DNA of 64,000 nt from Pseudomonas sp. S31 (GTDB taxonomy: Bacteria; Pseudomonadota; Gammaproteobacteria; Pseudomonadales; Pseudomonadaceae). Below the pieces are notes generated by a model, which ran no database searches, was not told the DNA's origin, and worked only from the letters and a program-made list of their open reading frames with translations. The stretch lies in NCBI RefSeq assembly GCF_016648105.1, contig NZ_JACVVE010000004.1:124001-188000 (forward strand), read 5' to 3'. Below are positions 27,252 to 34,969 of the stretch, in pieces (within the stretch, counting starts at the first letter, position 1; each line of letters starts with the position of its first letter). The position numbers and the translations under genes are program-made.

Positions 27252-28670
27252 ATGCCTCTCGCCATCGCCGCGCAGATGATCATCGGCGCAGAAACGGTAG
27301 GTACCGAACGCCAGCTGGACGTCATCAACCCGGCCACCGCCGAAGTCATCGGCCATGCCCCGGATGCCGGGCAGGCCGAACTCGACCAGGCCGTGGCCTG
27401 CGCCCGCAAGGCCTTCCCGGCCTGGAAGGCCACCGCCCACGACCAACGCCGCCAGCTGCTCAAGCAGTTCGCCCAGCGCATGGTCGAACACGTCGACGAA
27501 CTGGCCGAGCTGTTCACCCTGGAACACGGCCGCCCGCTGGCCCTGGCCAAGGAGGAGATCCTCGGCGCCTCGTACTGGATTCGCGGCATCGCCCAGTTGG
27601 AACTGCCGGTGGAAGTGGTCGAGGAAACCGACACCCGCCGCGTCGAGGTGCACCATGAGCCACTGGGCGTGGTCTGCGCCCTGGTGCCGTGGAACTTCCC
27701 GATCCTGCTTGCCGCATGGAAGATCTCCCACGCCCTGGCCACCGGCAATACCCTGGTGCTCAAGCCCTCGCCCTTCACCCCGCTGACCACTCTGCGCCTC
27801 GGCGAGCTGACCCGCGACATCTTCCCCGCCGGGGTGCTCAACATCATCAGCGGTGGCGACCACCTGGGCCCGCTGATGACCAGCCACAAGGGCTTCGCCA
27901 AGATTTCCTTCACCGGCTCCACCGCCACCGGCAAGCGCATCATGGAATCGGCGGCCAAGGACCTGAAGCGCATCACCCTGGAACTGGGTGGCAACGATGC
28001 CGCCATCGTCTTGCCGGATGTCGACGTCGATGCCGTAGCACAGAAGCTGTTCATGGGCGCGTTCTTCAACAGCGGCCAGGTCTGCGTGGCGTGCAAGCGC
28101 CTGTACATCCACGAGGCCATCTACGAGCGCCTGCGCGACAAGCTGCATCAGTTGGCGCAGACCTTGCCGATCGGCGACGGCATGCAGCCTGGCGTGCTGT
28201 TCGGCCCGATCCAGAACCGCCCGCAATACCAGCGCGTGCTGCAACTGCGAGACGAAGCCCGCGAGGCTGGCCTGGTGCTGCTGGAAGGTGCTCCCGTGCC
28301 GGAGCGCGGTTATTTCATGCCGCTGACGCTGGTGGACAACCCGCCGGAAGATTCGCGGGTGGTCGCCGAAGAAGCCTTCGGCCCGATCCTGCCGCTGCTG
28401 CGTTTCAGCGATATCGACGAGGTCATCGCCCGCGCCAACGCCAGCGAATACGGCCTCGCTGGAGCCGTGTGGAGCCAGGATGTGGCCAAAGCGGTGGAAA
28501 TCGCCAAACGCCTGGAGACCGGGACCGTGTGGATCAACCAGAACCTCGAGTCCTCGCCCACCGTGCCGCTGGGCGGCCACAAGCAGTCCGGCATCGGCGT
28601 GGAAAACGGCGTTGCCGGGCTGATGGAGTTCACCCAGCCCAAGTCGATCTTCATTCCCAAGTCTGCCTGA
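27252..28670 (+). CDS. NAD(P)-dependent aldehyde dehydrogenase
   Basis: Aldehyde dehydrogenase, 472 aa. Blocks: LVPWNFPILLAAWKISHAL, FTGSTATGKRIMESAA, catalytic glutamate in LELGGNDAAIV, catalytic cysteine in FFNSGQVCVACKR, and PLGGHKQSGIGVENG. ATG 27252 follows CCAAGGAGTCCCC; the open frame extends 69 nt upstream but over the promoter-like region. It belongs to a different subgroup from the coniferyl-type enzyme at 3.4-4.8 kb. Divergent from the fusion-led operon and followed by an SDR. Confidence 0.93.
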   Translation: MPLAIAAQMIIGAETVGTERQLDVINPATAEVIGHAPDAGQAELDQAVACARKAFPAWKATAHDQRRQLLKQFAQRMVEHVDELAELFTLEHGRPLALAKEEILGASYWIRGIAQLELPVEVVEETDTRRVEVHHEPLGVVCALVPWNFPILLAAWKISHALATGNTLVLKPSPFTPLTTLRLGELTRDIFPAGVLNIISGGDHLGPLMTSHKGFAKISFTGSTATGKRIMESAAKDLKRITLELGGNDAAIVLPDVDVDAVAQKLFMGAFFNSGQVCVACKRLYIHEAIYERLRDKLHQLAQTLPIGDGMQPGVLFGPIQNRPQYQRVLQLRDEAREAGLVLLEGAPVPERGYFMPLTLVDNPPEDSRVVAEEAFGPILPLLRFSDIDEVIARANASEYGLAGAVWSQDVAKAVEIAKRLETGTVWINQNLESSPTVPLGGHKQSGIGVENGVAGLMEFTQPKSIFIPKSA

Positions 28671-28674
28671 CCTG

Positions 28675-28708
28675 ACGGCCGCATTCCTGTGGCGTGCGGC
28701 CGTTTCTC
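28675..28708 (+). terminator. hairpin terminator after aldehyde dehydrogenase gene
   Basis: Perfect 9-bp stem ACGGCCGCA (28675-28683) / TGCGGCCGT (28695-28703) followed by TTTCTC. It would at least attenuate transcription into the SDR gene that starts 23 nt later. Confidence 0.6.
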
Positions 28709-28725
28709 ATCCTAGGAATCAACGC

Positions 28726-29517
28726 ATGAATGACACGTCGCTTCACGCGAGGGCAGCGCTTCGCGTCGATCTCACCGGCCAGCTGGCGCTGGTCACCGGA
28801 GCTGGCAGCGGCTTGGGCCAGCGCTTCGCAACGGTATTGGCGGCAGCCGGGGCGAAGGTGATCCTGTGTGGCCGTCGCATCGAACGTTTGCAGGCCGTTG
28901 CCGAGCACATCCGTGCCGACGGCGGCCAGGCCTACGTCGAGCCGCTGGACCTGCGTGACGCCGCAAGCCTGGCCGAGCGTATTGCCGGCATGATCAGCGC
29001 CTACGGCGCCATCGACATCCTGGTCAACAATGCCGGCATCGGCGACACCAGCGAGGCCGTGGGCATGGAAGTCGAGGCCATGGATGAACTGTTCGCCACC
29101 AACCTGCGCGCCCCGTTCATCATTGCCAGCGAAGTGGCCCGCGGGCTGATGGCCAGTGGGCGCCCGGGACGGGTGGTCAACCTGGCGTCGGTGGGGGCCG
29201 TGCATTACAGCAGTGGCATGCGCGCGGCGTTCTACTGCTCGCTCAAGGCCGCGGTGATCCGCATGAGCGAGGCCCTGGCACTGGAGTGGGCCAAACAAGG
29301 CATCAACGTCAATGCCATCGCGCCAGGATTGTTCGAGACCGAGATGACCGAGGCGCACCTGGCGCGATACCGCGAGCGCATGGTCGAGCGCATGCCACGC
29401 AAGCGGGCTGGGATGCCGGAGCAGTTGGATAGCACCCTGCTTTACCTGGTGTCGCCTGCTTCGGAATTCGTGACCGGGGTCTGCATTCGGGTGGATGATG
29501 GGCAGTATCCACGGTAA
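28726..29517 (+). CDS. short-chain dehydrogenase/reductase (SDR)
   Basis: Classical SDR, 263 aa, NAD(P)-dependent alcohol/ketone oxidoreductase. The cofactor motif is VTGAGSGLGQRFA, NNAG is at IDILVNNAGIG, the catalytic serine is in LASVGAVHYSSG and the YxxxK pair in FYCSLKAAV. ATG 28726 follows CTAGGAATCAACGC. The CGRRIER after beta-2 suggests NADP preference. Probably the last gene of the catabolic island; its substrate could be a ketone or secondary alcohol intermediate. Confidence 0.92.
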   Translation: MNDTSLHARAALRVDLTGQLALVTGAGSGLGQRFATVLAAAGAKVILCGRRIERLQAVAEHIRADGGQAYVEPLDLRDAASLAERIAGMISAYGAIDILVNNAGIGDTSEAVGMEVEAMDELFATNLRAPFIIASEVARGLMASGRPGRVVNLASVGAVHYSSGMRAAFYCSLKAAVIRMSEALALEWAKQGINVNAIAPGLFETEMTEAHLARYRERMVERMPRKRAGMPEQLDSTLLYLVSPASEFVTGVCIRVDDGQYPR

Positions 29518-29666
29518 TCCAAGCCCCTGCGTTCTGCGCAGGCTTGTCGCAGCGTCTACCGAGGTTACAATTTCATCACCTGATCGCGATTGTGCAATCC
29601 CGATCCCGAACGGATAATCACGACCCGATTCAACAGATCCTGCAAGTTCCTGTACAGGGGGTACGC

Positions 29667-30170
29667 ATGCCAATCAAAGCCGCAGCCCCGGCGCTCATCG
29701 TCGCCGCACTTGCTCTGGTCGTCGACTACTCGACTGCCAAGTTGAAATCCCCCTCTGCCACCCTCCATGGGTCGTGCTCCACCTCGCCAACCCTCAGTCA
29801 CCTGCGCGGGGTGCTTGCAGACGTCACCCATGGCTGGCTCAAATTGGACTTGGGCTACGCAAAGACTGTTGCTGCGATTGTGAACTCGAATCGCTTCGAT
29901 GAAGCCAAGTACCTTCGGAATATCGAGTTGCTCAAGGCTGTGCGGCAGCTGGAAAGCGACCTGAAACGCGCTGAGGTTCCCTCGGCTCTGAGCGATGACC
30001 ACATCAACCTGCGCCGGGCAGTCGCAAAGGTGCGAGGAAGGCTGATCACCATCGACGGGGTGTATCAGCAATTTCTGATGAAACCTGAACAATTCCCGAG
30101 TCAGCTGAGCGCTGACGGCTTACGCGATCTGGCAGACCACACTACGCGAAGGCTTGGCCACCTGGCCTGA
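29667..30170 (+). CDS. unrecognised protein with N-terminal hydrophobic segment, upstream of yafO-like toxin gene
   Basis: I do not recognise this 167-aa protein. Residues about 6-20 (AAPALIVAALALVVD) form one hydrophobic segment, perhaps a membrane anchor or uncleaved signal; the rest looks mostly helical and charged (RQLESDLKRAEVPSALSDDH). ATG 29667 is preceded by ACAGGGGGTACGC. The stop lies 2 nt before the GTG of the YafO-family toxin, so the two are almost certainly translated together. That position is usual for an antitoxin, but it does not resemble the Phd-like YafN. Base composition is lower in GC than in the catabolic island. Confidence 0.6.
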   Translation: MPIKAAAPALIVAALALVVDYSTAKLKSPSATLHGSCSTSPTLSHLRGVLADVTHGWLKLDLGYAKTVAAIVNSNRFDEAKYLRNIELLKAVRQLESDLKRAEVPSALSDDHINLRRAVAKVRGRLITIDGVYQQFLMKPEQFPSQLSADGLRDLADHTTRRLGHLA

Positions 30171-30172
30171 AT

Positions 30173-30619
30173 GTGTGGATGGCAATCGAAGTCGCCTTCC
30201 ACCCGGATACCTTTGACGCATTCTTCGCACCTGTGGATGTCAAACACCCCGGCCTATCAGACCTTCTGAAACGCGAATTCCACCGCTACATCGAGTCGCG
30301 GCGGCAAATCATCCCATCGATTTTCGGACGAGACGTCCCTTACACCCAGCCGTCTCACGCACTTCAAGCGTGCCTGATGCACATCCACATCAAAATCCCA
30401 CCTGCGACCTTTCCCCAGAACACGCCTCAGCATGATCGGGTGTGCAAGCGAGGGTGCCCAAGGGATGATGCGGCTCTGGTGTATGTCCCCGGTGAGCTTT
30501 ACGAAGACCGGCACCTGGTTTTGGCTTTCCTCTGGCCCGATGCCCATGGCAAGGCCCGCGACAACCGCTCAATGGGCTACCTCGCCCGCTTGGCCCGGGA
30601 ATGGCGAGATGTGAACTAA
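30173..30619 (+). CDS. YafO-family mRNA interferase toxin
   Basis: Ribosome-associated mRNA-cleaving toxin of the YafO family by pattern, 148 aa (146 from the ATG at 30179). Similarity to E. coli YafO as I know it: IPSIFGRDVPYTQPS (versus a PDIFGRD block), MHIHIKIPP, a DDAALVYVPGELYEDRHLVLAFLWPDAH stretch, and KARDNRSMGYLARLAREWR at the end. GTG 30173 is 2 nt after the upstream stop. The N terminus is about 15 residues longer than in E. coli. The recognition rests on motif recall rather than a search. Confidence 0.8.
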   Translation: MWMAIEVAFHPDTFDAFFAPVDVKHPGLSDLLKREFHRYIESRRQIIPSIFGRDVPYTQPSHALQACLMHIHIKIPPATFPQNTPQHDRVCKRGCPRDDAALVYVPGELYEDRHLVLAFLWPDAHGKARDNRSMGYLARLAREWRDVN

Positions 30620-30660
30620 GGTAACGAGAGGTATCCACCAGAGGGATCGCCGTCGCCCGA

Positions 30661-31848
30661 TCAGCTACCCGAATGGCTGAACATCCCTTTGAGCAGCCCC
30701 TGGAAAAACAACTTCACCGTATCCCAAGCCCGCGTGAACACTCCGCCAGGCGCTTCATCCTGCAACGCAATGAGTGGCCGGGTGGCAAGTTCATGGTCGC
30801 CATCGAGCAACGTCAGGGTGCCGACCACATCGCCCTTGGCCAAGGGCGCCACCAGCGGCCCATCGATCTTCACTTGAGTCGTGACCTTGCGTCTGCTGTT
30901 CTTCGGCAAGGTCAAGGTCACGTCGTCCAGCAACCCAACTGGTACGGTGCTCTCCTCGCCCTTCCAGAGCACCGGGTTGGCCAGCACGTCCATGGCCTTG
31001 GCGTAGGTCTCGGTGCTGGTGAAGCGAAAACCGTAGGTCAGCAGCTTCTGCGCATCGTTGGCGCGGTTCTGCATGGAGTTGGAGCCGAACACGGCAGTGA
31101 TCAGGCGGCGCCCGTCGCGCTTGGCCGAGGTCACCATGCAGAAGCCGGCGGCTTCGGTATGACCCGTCTTCAGGCCATCCACGGTGGGGTCGCGCCACAG
31201 CAGCAGGTTGCGGTTGGGTTGGCGGATGCCGTTCCAGGTAAAGTACTTGTGCTTGTAGAGCGAGTAGTACGCCGACTCGTCGGTGATGATCGTGCGGGCC
31301 AGCTTGGCCATGTCCAGTGCCGATGAATAATGCTGCGACGACGGCAGGCCGGTGGGGTTTTCGAAATGGGTGTTGCGCAAGTCCAGGCGTTTGGCGGTGA
31401 GGTTCATCAGCCCGGCGAACGATTCTTCGCTGCCGGCGATGTGTTCGGCCAGGGCCACGCTGGCATCATTGCCGGAATCGATCACCACGCCTTTCAACAG
31501 GTCGTGGATGGTCACCTCGCTGCCGGGGTCGAGAAACATCCGTGAACCCTGGGTGCGCCAGGCGTTCTCGCTCACCGTGACCAGGTCGGTCGGGTGCACC
31601 CGGCCGCTCTGGATCTCGTTGGTAGCGATGTACACGGTCATCAATTTGGTGAGACTGGCTGGCGGCAGGCGTTCGTCAGGATCATGGCTGGTGATCACTT
31701 CACCGCTGGCCGCGTCCATGAGCACCCAGGATTTTGCCGACAGCTGGGGTGGCGATGGGATGGGGCCGGCAGGCGTTGGCGCCGCCTGAACGGCAGCAGC
31801 GCCCAGGCAGACAGCGATCAGGGCGAGCCGCGATATCGGGTGTTTCAC
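30661..31848 (-). CDS. D-alanyl-D-alanine carboxypeptidase (PBP5/6 family)
   Basis: Low-molecular-weight penicillin-binding protein trimming peptidoglycan pentapeptides, 395 aa. Signal peptide about 1-22 (LALIAVCLGAAAVQA). Active-site motifs: SLTK, SGN (VVIDSGNDAS) and KTG (DGLKTGHTEA). The C-terminal PBP5 domain ends in an amphipathic helix (WDTVKLFFQGLLKGMF) that would anchor it to the inner membrane. Start is GTG at 31848. It is probably an extra copy beside a housekeeping dacA/dacC elsewhere. Its upstream palindrome at 31911 is shared with the two-component locus, suggesting control by that regulator. Confidence 0.93.
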   Translation of the reverse strand: MKHPISRLALIAVCLGAAAVQAAPTPAGPIPSPPQLSAKSWVLMDAASGEVITSHDPDERLPPASLTKLMTVYIATNEIQSGRVHPTDLVTVSENAWRTQGSRMFLDPGSEVTIHDLLKGVVIDSGNDASVALAEHIAGSEESFAGLMNLTAKRLDLRNTHFENPTGLPSSQHYSSALDMAKLARTIITDESAYYSLYKHKYFTWNGIRQPNRNLLLWRDPTVDGLKTGHTEAAGFCMVTSAKRDGRRLITAVFGSNSMQNRANDAQKLLTYGFRFTSTETYAKAMDVLANPVLWKGEESTVPVGLLDDVTLTLPKNSRRKVTTQVKIDGPLVAPLAKGDVVGTLTLLDGDHELATRPLIALQDEAPGGVFTRAWDTVKLFFQGLLKGMFSHSGS

Positions 31849-31871
31849 GAAAAAAGAGCCTTGGTCTGACG

Positions 31872-31900
31872 AGGGGCCCCAAACCTAGGTCAGGGCCCCC
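31872..31900. terminator. GC-rich inverted repeat downstream of histidine kinase gene
   Basis: GGGGCCC and GGGCCCC arms separated by about 13 nt between the kinase stop and the carboxypeptidase start. On the minus strand no clear T-run follows, so it is only a possible terminator or transcript-stabilising hairpin in the carboxypeptidase leader. Confidence 0.35.
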
Positions 31901-31910
31901 TACCCCTCAA

Positions 31911-31934
31911 CTTAACCACCGTTAAGAAAAGTTT
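31911..31934 (-). promoter_or_regulatory. CTTAAC-N4-GTTAAG element upstream of D,D-carboxypeptidase gene
   Basis: CTTAAC-CACC-GTTAAG (31911-31926) followed by AAAAGTTTA. The same arrangement occurs inverted at 34061-34084. It ends 62 nt upstream of the GTG at 31848 and abuts the histidine kinase stop. A binding site for the adjacent OmpR-type regulator is the simplest reading. Confidence 0.6.
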
Positions 31935-33333
31935 AGGAATCGCTGCCCGAAGCTTGCGCCAGCGGGCAGGTGAGGCTCACCCGCGTACCGATATCACCCG
32001 GCCCCGCTTCGATGGCCAGGGCGAAACCGTGCAGCCTGGCGATGGCCGCCACCAGCGACAGGCCCAGGCCATTACCGGGCTGCTGGCGCGTCTCGTCCCC
32101 CCGGTAGAGCCGCCGCGTCACGCTGTTGCGCTCGCTCGGCGCGATGCCCGGGCCGTTGTCGACCACCTCGATGACCAGCGTCAGCCCACGCAGCAGACAA
32201 CGCAAATAGATGACGCCGCCCGGCTGGGTGAACTTGATGGCGTTGTCCATCAGGTTGACCAGCGCCTCGAACAACAGCGCGGGGTCGCCCTGCAAAGGCG
32301 GACAGTCGTCGCAGGCCTGGAGGATGAGCTGCTGGTGCTTGTCCTGGGCCAAGGGCTCGTAGAACTCATGCGCCTGCGCCAGCAGCCGCTCTGGCTGGAA
32401 CGTCTCGAAGGCCGAGCGCCGCCGGGTATCTTCGAGTTCGGAGATCCGCAGCAGCCCCTGGAACCGGGACATGATGGCCTCGCTCTCCTCCAGGGCCAGG
32501 TTCAGGCTGCGCAGGTGCTCAGGGTGCAATGGCAACTTCTGCAGTTGGTACAGGCGCGCATGCAGGCGCGTGAGTGGCGTGCGCAGGTCGTGAGCGATGG
32601 CATCGCACACGCCCTTCACCTCCAGCATCAGTTGCTCGATGTGCTCGAGCATGGTGTTGACGGCATTGGACAGCATGTCCAGTTCGTCTCGCCGTGCCGA
32701 GAGCGGCAGACGCTCGCGCAGATTGCCGGAGACGATGCGCTCGGTGGTGTGCTGCAAGCGCTCCACGCGCCGCAACGGCCGCCTGCGCAACAGCCGCCAG
32801 CCGATCAGGCCTGGCACCAGGGTCAGTGACAGCCCCCAGAACAACGCCTGGCCAATGATGCCGCCCACCGCCGAGATCGAACCGCCGTCACGAGTGAGCA
32901 CCAGCACCCTGCCGTCCGGGCGGTCGATGCGCAGGGCGTGGCTGCTGCGTGTGACTTCCCTGGGTAGAGCGATGCTCAAGGCCCGTTCCAGGTAGTGCAC
33001 CTGGCCATCGTCGGGCAAGTTGCCGGGCAGCTTCAACAGCGTGCCCGCGAGGTGCCGGCCCTGGGCGTCGAACAAGCCGTAGGCGTCGATGCCTGGGGTC
33101 GAGTACCACTCGCTTTCGGCCAGGTCGGCGGCCAGTGCCTCGTCGTCGACCTTCTGGTAGTAATGCGCCCGCTGCAGCAACGAGCGTTGCGCCACGGTGC
33201 CCAGGTAACCTGCGATCTCCCAGTACAGCACCCCCGTGAACACCGCGCCCCAGGCCACGAAGAACACCGCGTACAAGCCGATCAGCCGGCTGCTGCTGGA
33301 GCGCCAGCGGTCAGTCGTTCTTGACCAGAACAT
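31933..33333 (-). CDS. two-component sensor histidine kinase
   Basis: Inner-membrane HK, 466 aa. TM1 is about 18-40 (IGLYAVFFVAWGAVFTGVLY) and TM2 near 165-185 (ALFWGLSLTLVPGLIGW), with a periplasmic sensor of about 120 residues between. HAMP follows, then HisKA with H-box DAIAHDLRTPLTRL. ATPase boxes: N (NLMDNAIKF), G1 (VVDNGPGIAP) and G2 (GNGLGLSLVAAIA). It overlaps the response-regulator gene by 23 nt, so the two are coupled. Signal unknown; flanking cell-wall and periplasmic-protein genes suggest an envelope stimulus. Confidence 0.94.
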   Translation of the reverse strand: MFWSRTTDRWRSSSSRLIGLYAVFFVAWGAVFTGVLYWEIAGYLGTVAQRSLLQRAHYYQKVDDEALAADLAESEWYSTPGIDAYGLFDAQGRHLAGTLLKLPGNLPDDGQVHYLERALSIALPREVTRSSHALRIDRPDGRVLVLTRDGGSISAVGGIIGQALFWGLSLTLVPGLIGWRLLRRRPLRRVERLQHTTERIVSGNLRERLPLSARRDELDMLSNAVNTMLEHIEQLMLEVKGVCDAIAHDLRTPLTRLHARLYQLQKLPLHPEHLRSLNLALEESEAIMSRFQGLLRISELEDTRRRSAFETFQPERLLAQAHEFYEPLAQDKHQQLILQACDDCPPLQGDPALLFEALVNLMDNAIKFTQPGGVIYLRCLLRGLTLVIEVVDNGPGIAPSERNSVTRRLYRGDETRQQPGNGLGLSLVAAIARLHGFALAIEAGPGDIGTRVSLTCPLAQASGSDS

Positions 33334-33988
33334 AGCCTGAACCGCGAATCGTCTGAATGGTCGGAGCGCCTGGCCCGGTGATTTTCTTGCGCAGCCGGGT
33401 CAGGTGCACGTCGATGATGTTGGTGCCGGGGTCGAAGTGATAACCCCAGACTTCCTGGAACAGCATGGTGCGCGTCACCCGTTGGCCAGCATTGCGCATC
33501 AGGTAGGTGAGGATCTTGAATTCGGTGGGCAGCAGCGTGATCGACCGCCCATCGAGCATCACCGTCTGCACGATGAGGTTGACCTGCAGGCCAGCGAACT
33601 GCAGGCAGTGCTCGGTCTCGTCGGCAGCCGGTTCGCGCAGCAGCACCTCCAGGCGCGCGATCATCTCGACCATGGAAAAGGGCTTGGTCAGGTAGTCGTC
33701 GCCGCCGGAGCGCAGGCCACGGACCCGCTCGTCGACGTCGGACAAAGCACTGATCATCAGCACCGGGGTCTGGATGCCGAGTTGGCGCAAGGTGCTGACG
33801 ATGGTCAGCCCATCGAAGTCGGGAAGCATGCGGTCGAGGGTGATCACATCGTGGTCGCCATTGATGGCCAGGGCCAGGCCCTCGCGGCCTTTGTCGGCCC
33901 ATTGGGCACGAAAGCCGTGGGCTTCCAGCTCGGTGACGATCGCTTGCGCCGTGACCGCATCGTCCTCGATGACTAAAGCATGGTTCAT
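33311..33988 (-). CDS. OmpR/PhoB-family response regulator
   Basis: Receiver plus winged-helix regulator, 225 aa. Receiver acidic pair in LVIEDDAV, phosphoacceptor aspartate in VITLDRMLPDFDG, switch lysine in DYLTKPFSM. The DNA-binding domain ends in DPGTNIIDVHLTRLRKKI...IRGSGYVL. The residue after the phosphoacceptor is R rather than the more usual V/I/L. ATG 33988 is preceded by GGAGGCCCCA; the longer frame upstream runs into the promoter. Probably binds the CTTAAC-N4-GTTAAG sites on both sides of the operon. Confidence 0.94.
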   Translation of the reverse strand: MNHALVIEDDAVTAQAIVTELEAHGFRAQWADKGREGLALAINGDHDVITLDRMLPDFDGLTIVSTLRQLGIQTPVLMISALSDVDERVRGLRSGGDDYLTKPFSMVEMIARLEVLLREPAADETEHCLQFAGLQVNLIVQTVMLDGRSITLLPTEFKILTYLMRNAGQRVTRTMLFQEVWGYHFDPGTNIIDVHLTRLRKKITGPGAPTIQTIRGSGYVLVKND

Positions 33989-34060
33989 TGGGGCCTCCAG
34001 GCTGACGGGCCTATAGTGTAACGACATGACGCGGCGCGCCTGGGGCGCAGCCCGGCAAAT

Positions 34061-34084
34061 TAAACTTTCTTAACGCTGGTTAAG
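34061..34084 (+). promoter_or_regulatory. CTTAAC-N4-GTTAAG element in divergent region
   Basis: TAAACTTT followed by CTTAAC-GCTG-GTTAAG (34069-34084). Read on the plus strand it has the same layout as the 31911 element read toward the carboxypeptidase gene. It lies 53 nt before the likely GTG start of the binding-protein gene and 80 nt from the response-regulator start, so it may control both. Confidence 0.6.
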
Positions 34085-34137
34085 GCAGGTGGCCGCAACG
34101 GCCTGCTTTAGCGTGCGTTGTTTTGCATAGGAGACAT

Positions 34138-34917
34138 GTGGCTGTGCCCATGCCATTCACTCGCCGCTTGCTACTCTGCGTAGCGCTGGCCCTGGCCACA
34201 GGGCCGGCGCTGGCAATCGAAAAGGCGGCATCGACGCTGCAAGTCGTCAGTCCCAAGGGCCTGGCCAAGGTGGTCGAAGCCTTGGCTACGGATTTTCAAC
34301 AGCAAGCCAACGTAAAGGTGGTGGTGCATGGCGTGGATGAGGACGGAGTGGAGTCACGCCTGCGCCAACGGCCCGGTGCGGACGCCGATATTGACCTGGT
34401 GATCGCCAGGCGCTCGACGATCGATACCCTGGTGGCCGAACACAGGGTGATGCGTGACAGCCGGGTCGACCTGGGCAAGTCACTGATCGCCGTGGCGGTG
34501 CCCAGCGAGGCTCCATCGCCCGCCATCGACTCGGTGGCGACGCTGCGCGAGACGCTGATGCAGGCGAGTTCGGTGGCCACTGCCAATAGCGGAAGTGGCG
34601 TGTACATCTCCCACTGGCTGCTGCCCCGGCTCAAGTTGGGGGATGCCTTCAAGCCGGGCGCCAGGGTGCAGGCAGTCGATAGCGTCGGCGAGGCCATTGC
34701 CTCGGGCAAGTCGCAATTGGGATTGGAGCAGATCAGCAAGCTGCAGGGCGTTGAGGGTATTCGGATCGTTGGGCTGATTCCTGATGAGCTTCAGCAGATG
34801 GTCGTGTACAGCGGCGCGGTGGCGCAGGACACGGCCCACCTGGCGCAATCAGAGGCGTTGCTGGCGTATCTGCGTGAAGCCAATGGGGGCAAGGCGCTGG
34901 TGGCGATTGGCTTATGA
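34138..34917 (+). CDS. periplasmic substrate-binding protein (PBP type 2, ModA-like)
   Basis: Secreted solute-binding-like protein, about 259 aa, with a signal peptide RRLLLCVALALATGPALA. The mature part has a type 2 fold pattern: TLQVVSPKGLAKVVEALATDFQQQANVKVVVHG, DIDLVIARRSTIDTLV, NSGSGVYISHWLL, GKSQLGLEQISKL. This resembles molybdate-binding ModA-like proteins, but no permease or ATPase gene is nearby. Start choice is uncertain: GTG 34138, GTG 34144 and ATG 34150 are all in frame behind TAGGAGA; 34138 is closest. It may sense a ligand for the divergent two-component system rather than transport it. Confidence 0.8.
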   Translation: MAVPMPFTRRLLLCVALALATGPALAIEKAASTLQVVSPKGLAKVVEALATDFQQQANVKVVVHGVDEDGVESRLRQRPGADADIDLVIARRSTIDTLVAEHRVMRDSRVDLGKSLIAVAVPSEAPSPAIDSVATLRETLMQASSVATANSGSGVYISHWLLPRLKLGDAFKPGARVQAVDSVGEAIASGKSQLGLEQISKLQGVEGIRIVGLIPDELQQMVVYSGAVAQDTAHLAQSEALLAYLREANGGKALVAIGL

Positions 34918-34969
34918 CCCGCGATCGCGCATGCTGGTCGGCCGTAACTCTGCCCATCGACGGTATTCC

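Noticed and set aside
1..29517. Integrative element ends or transposase around the catabolic island
   Set aside because: No transposase, integrase, tRNA gene or terminal repeat was seen on the visible right side; the left boundary is outside the window.
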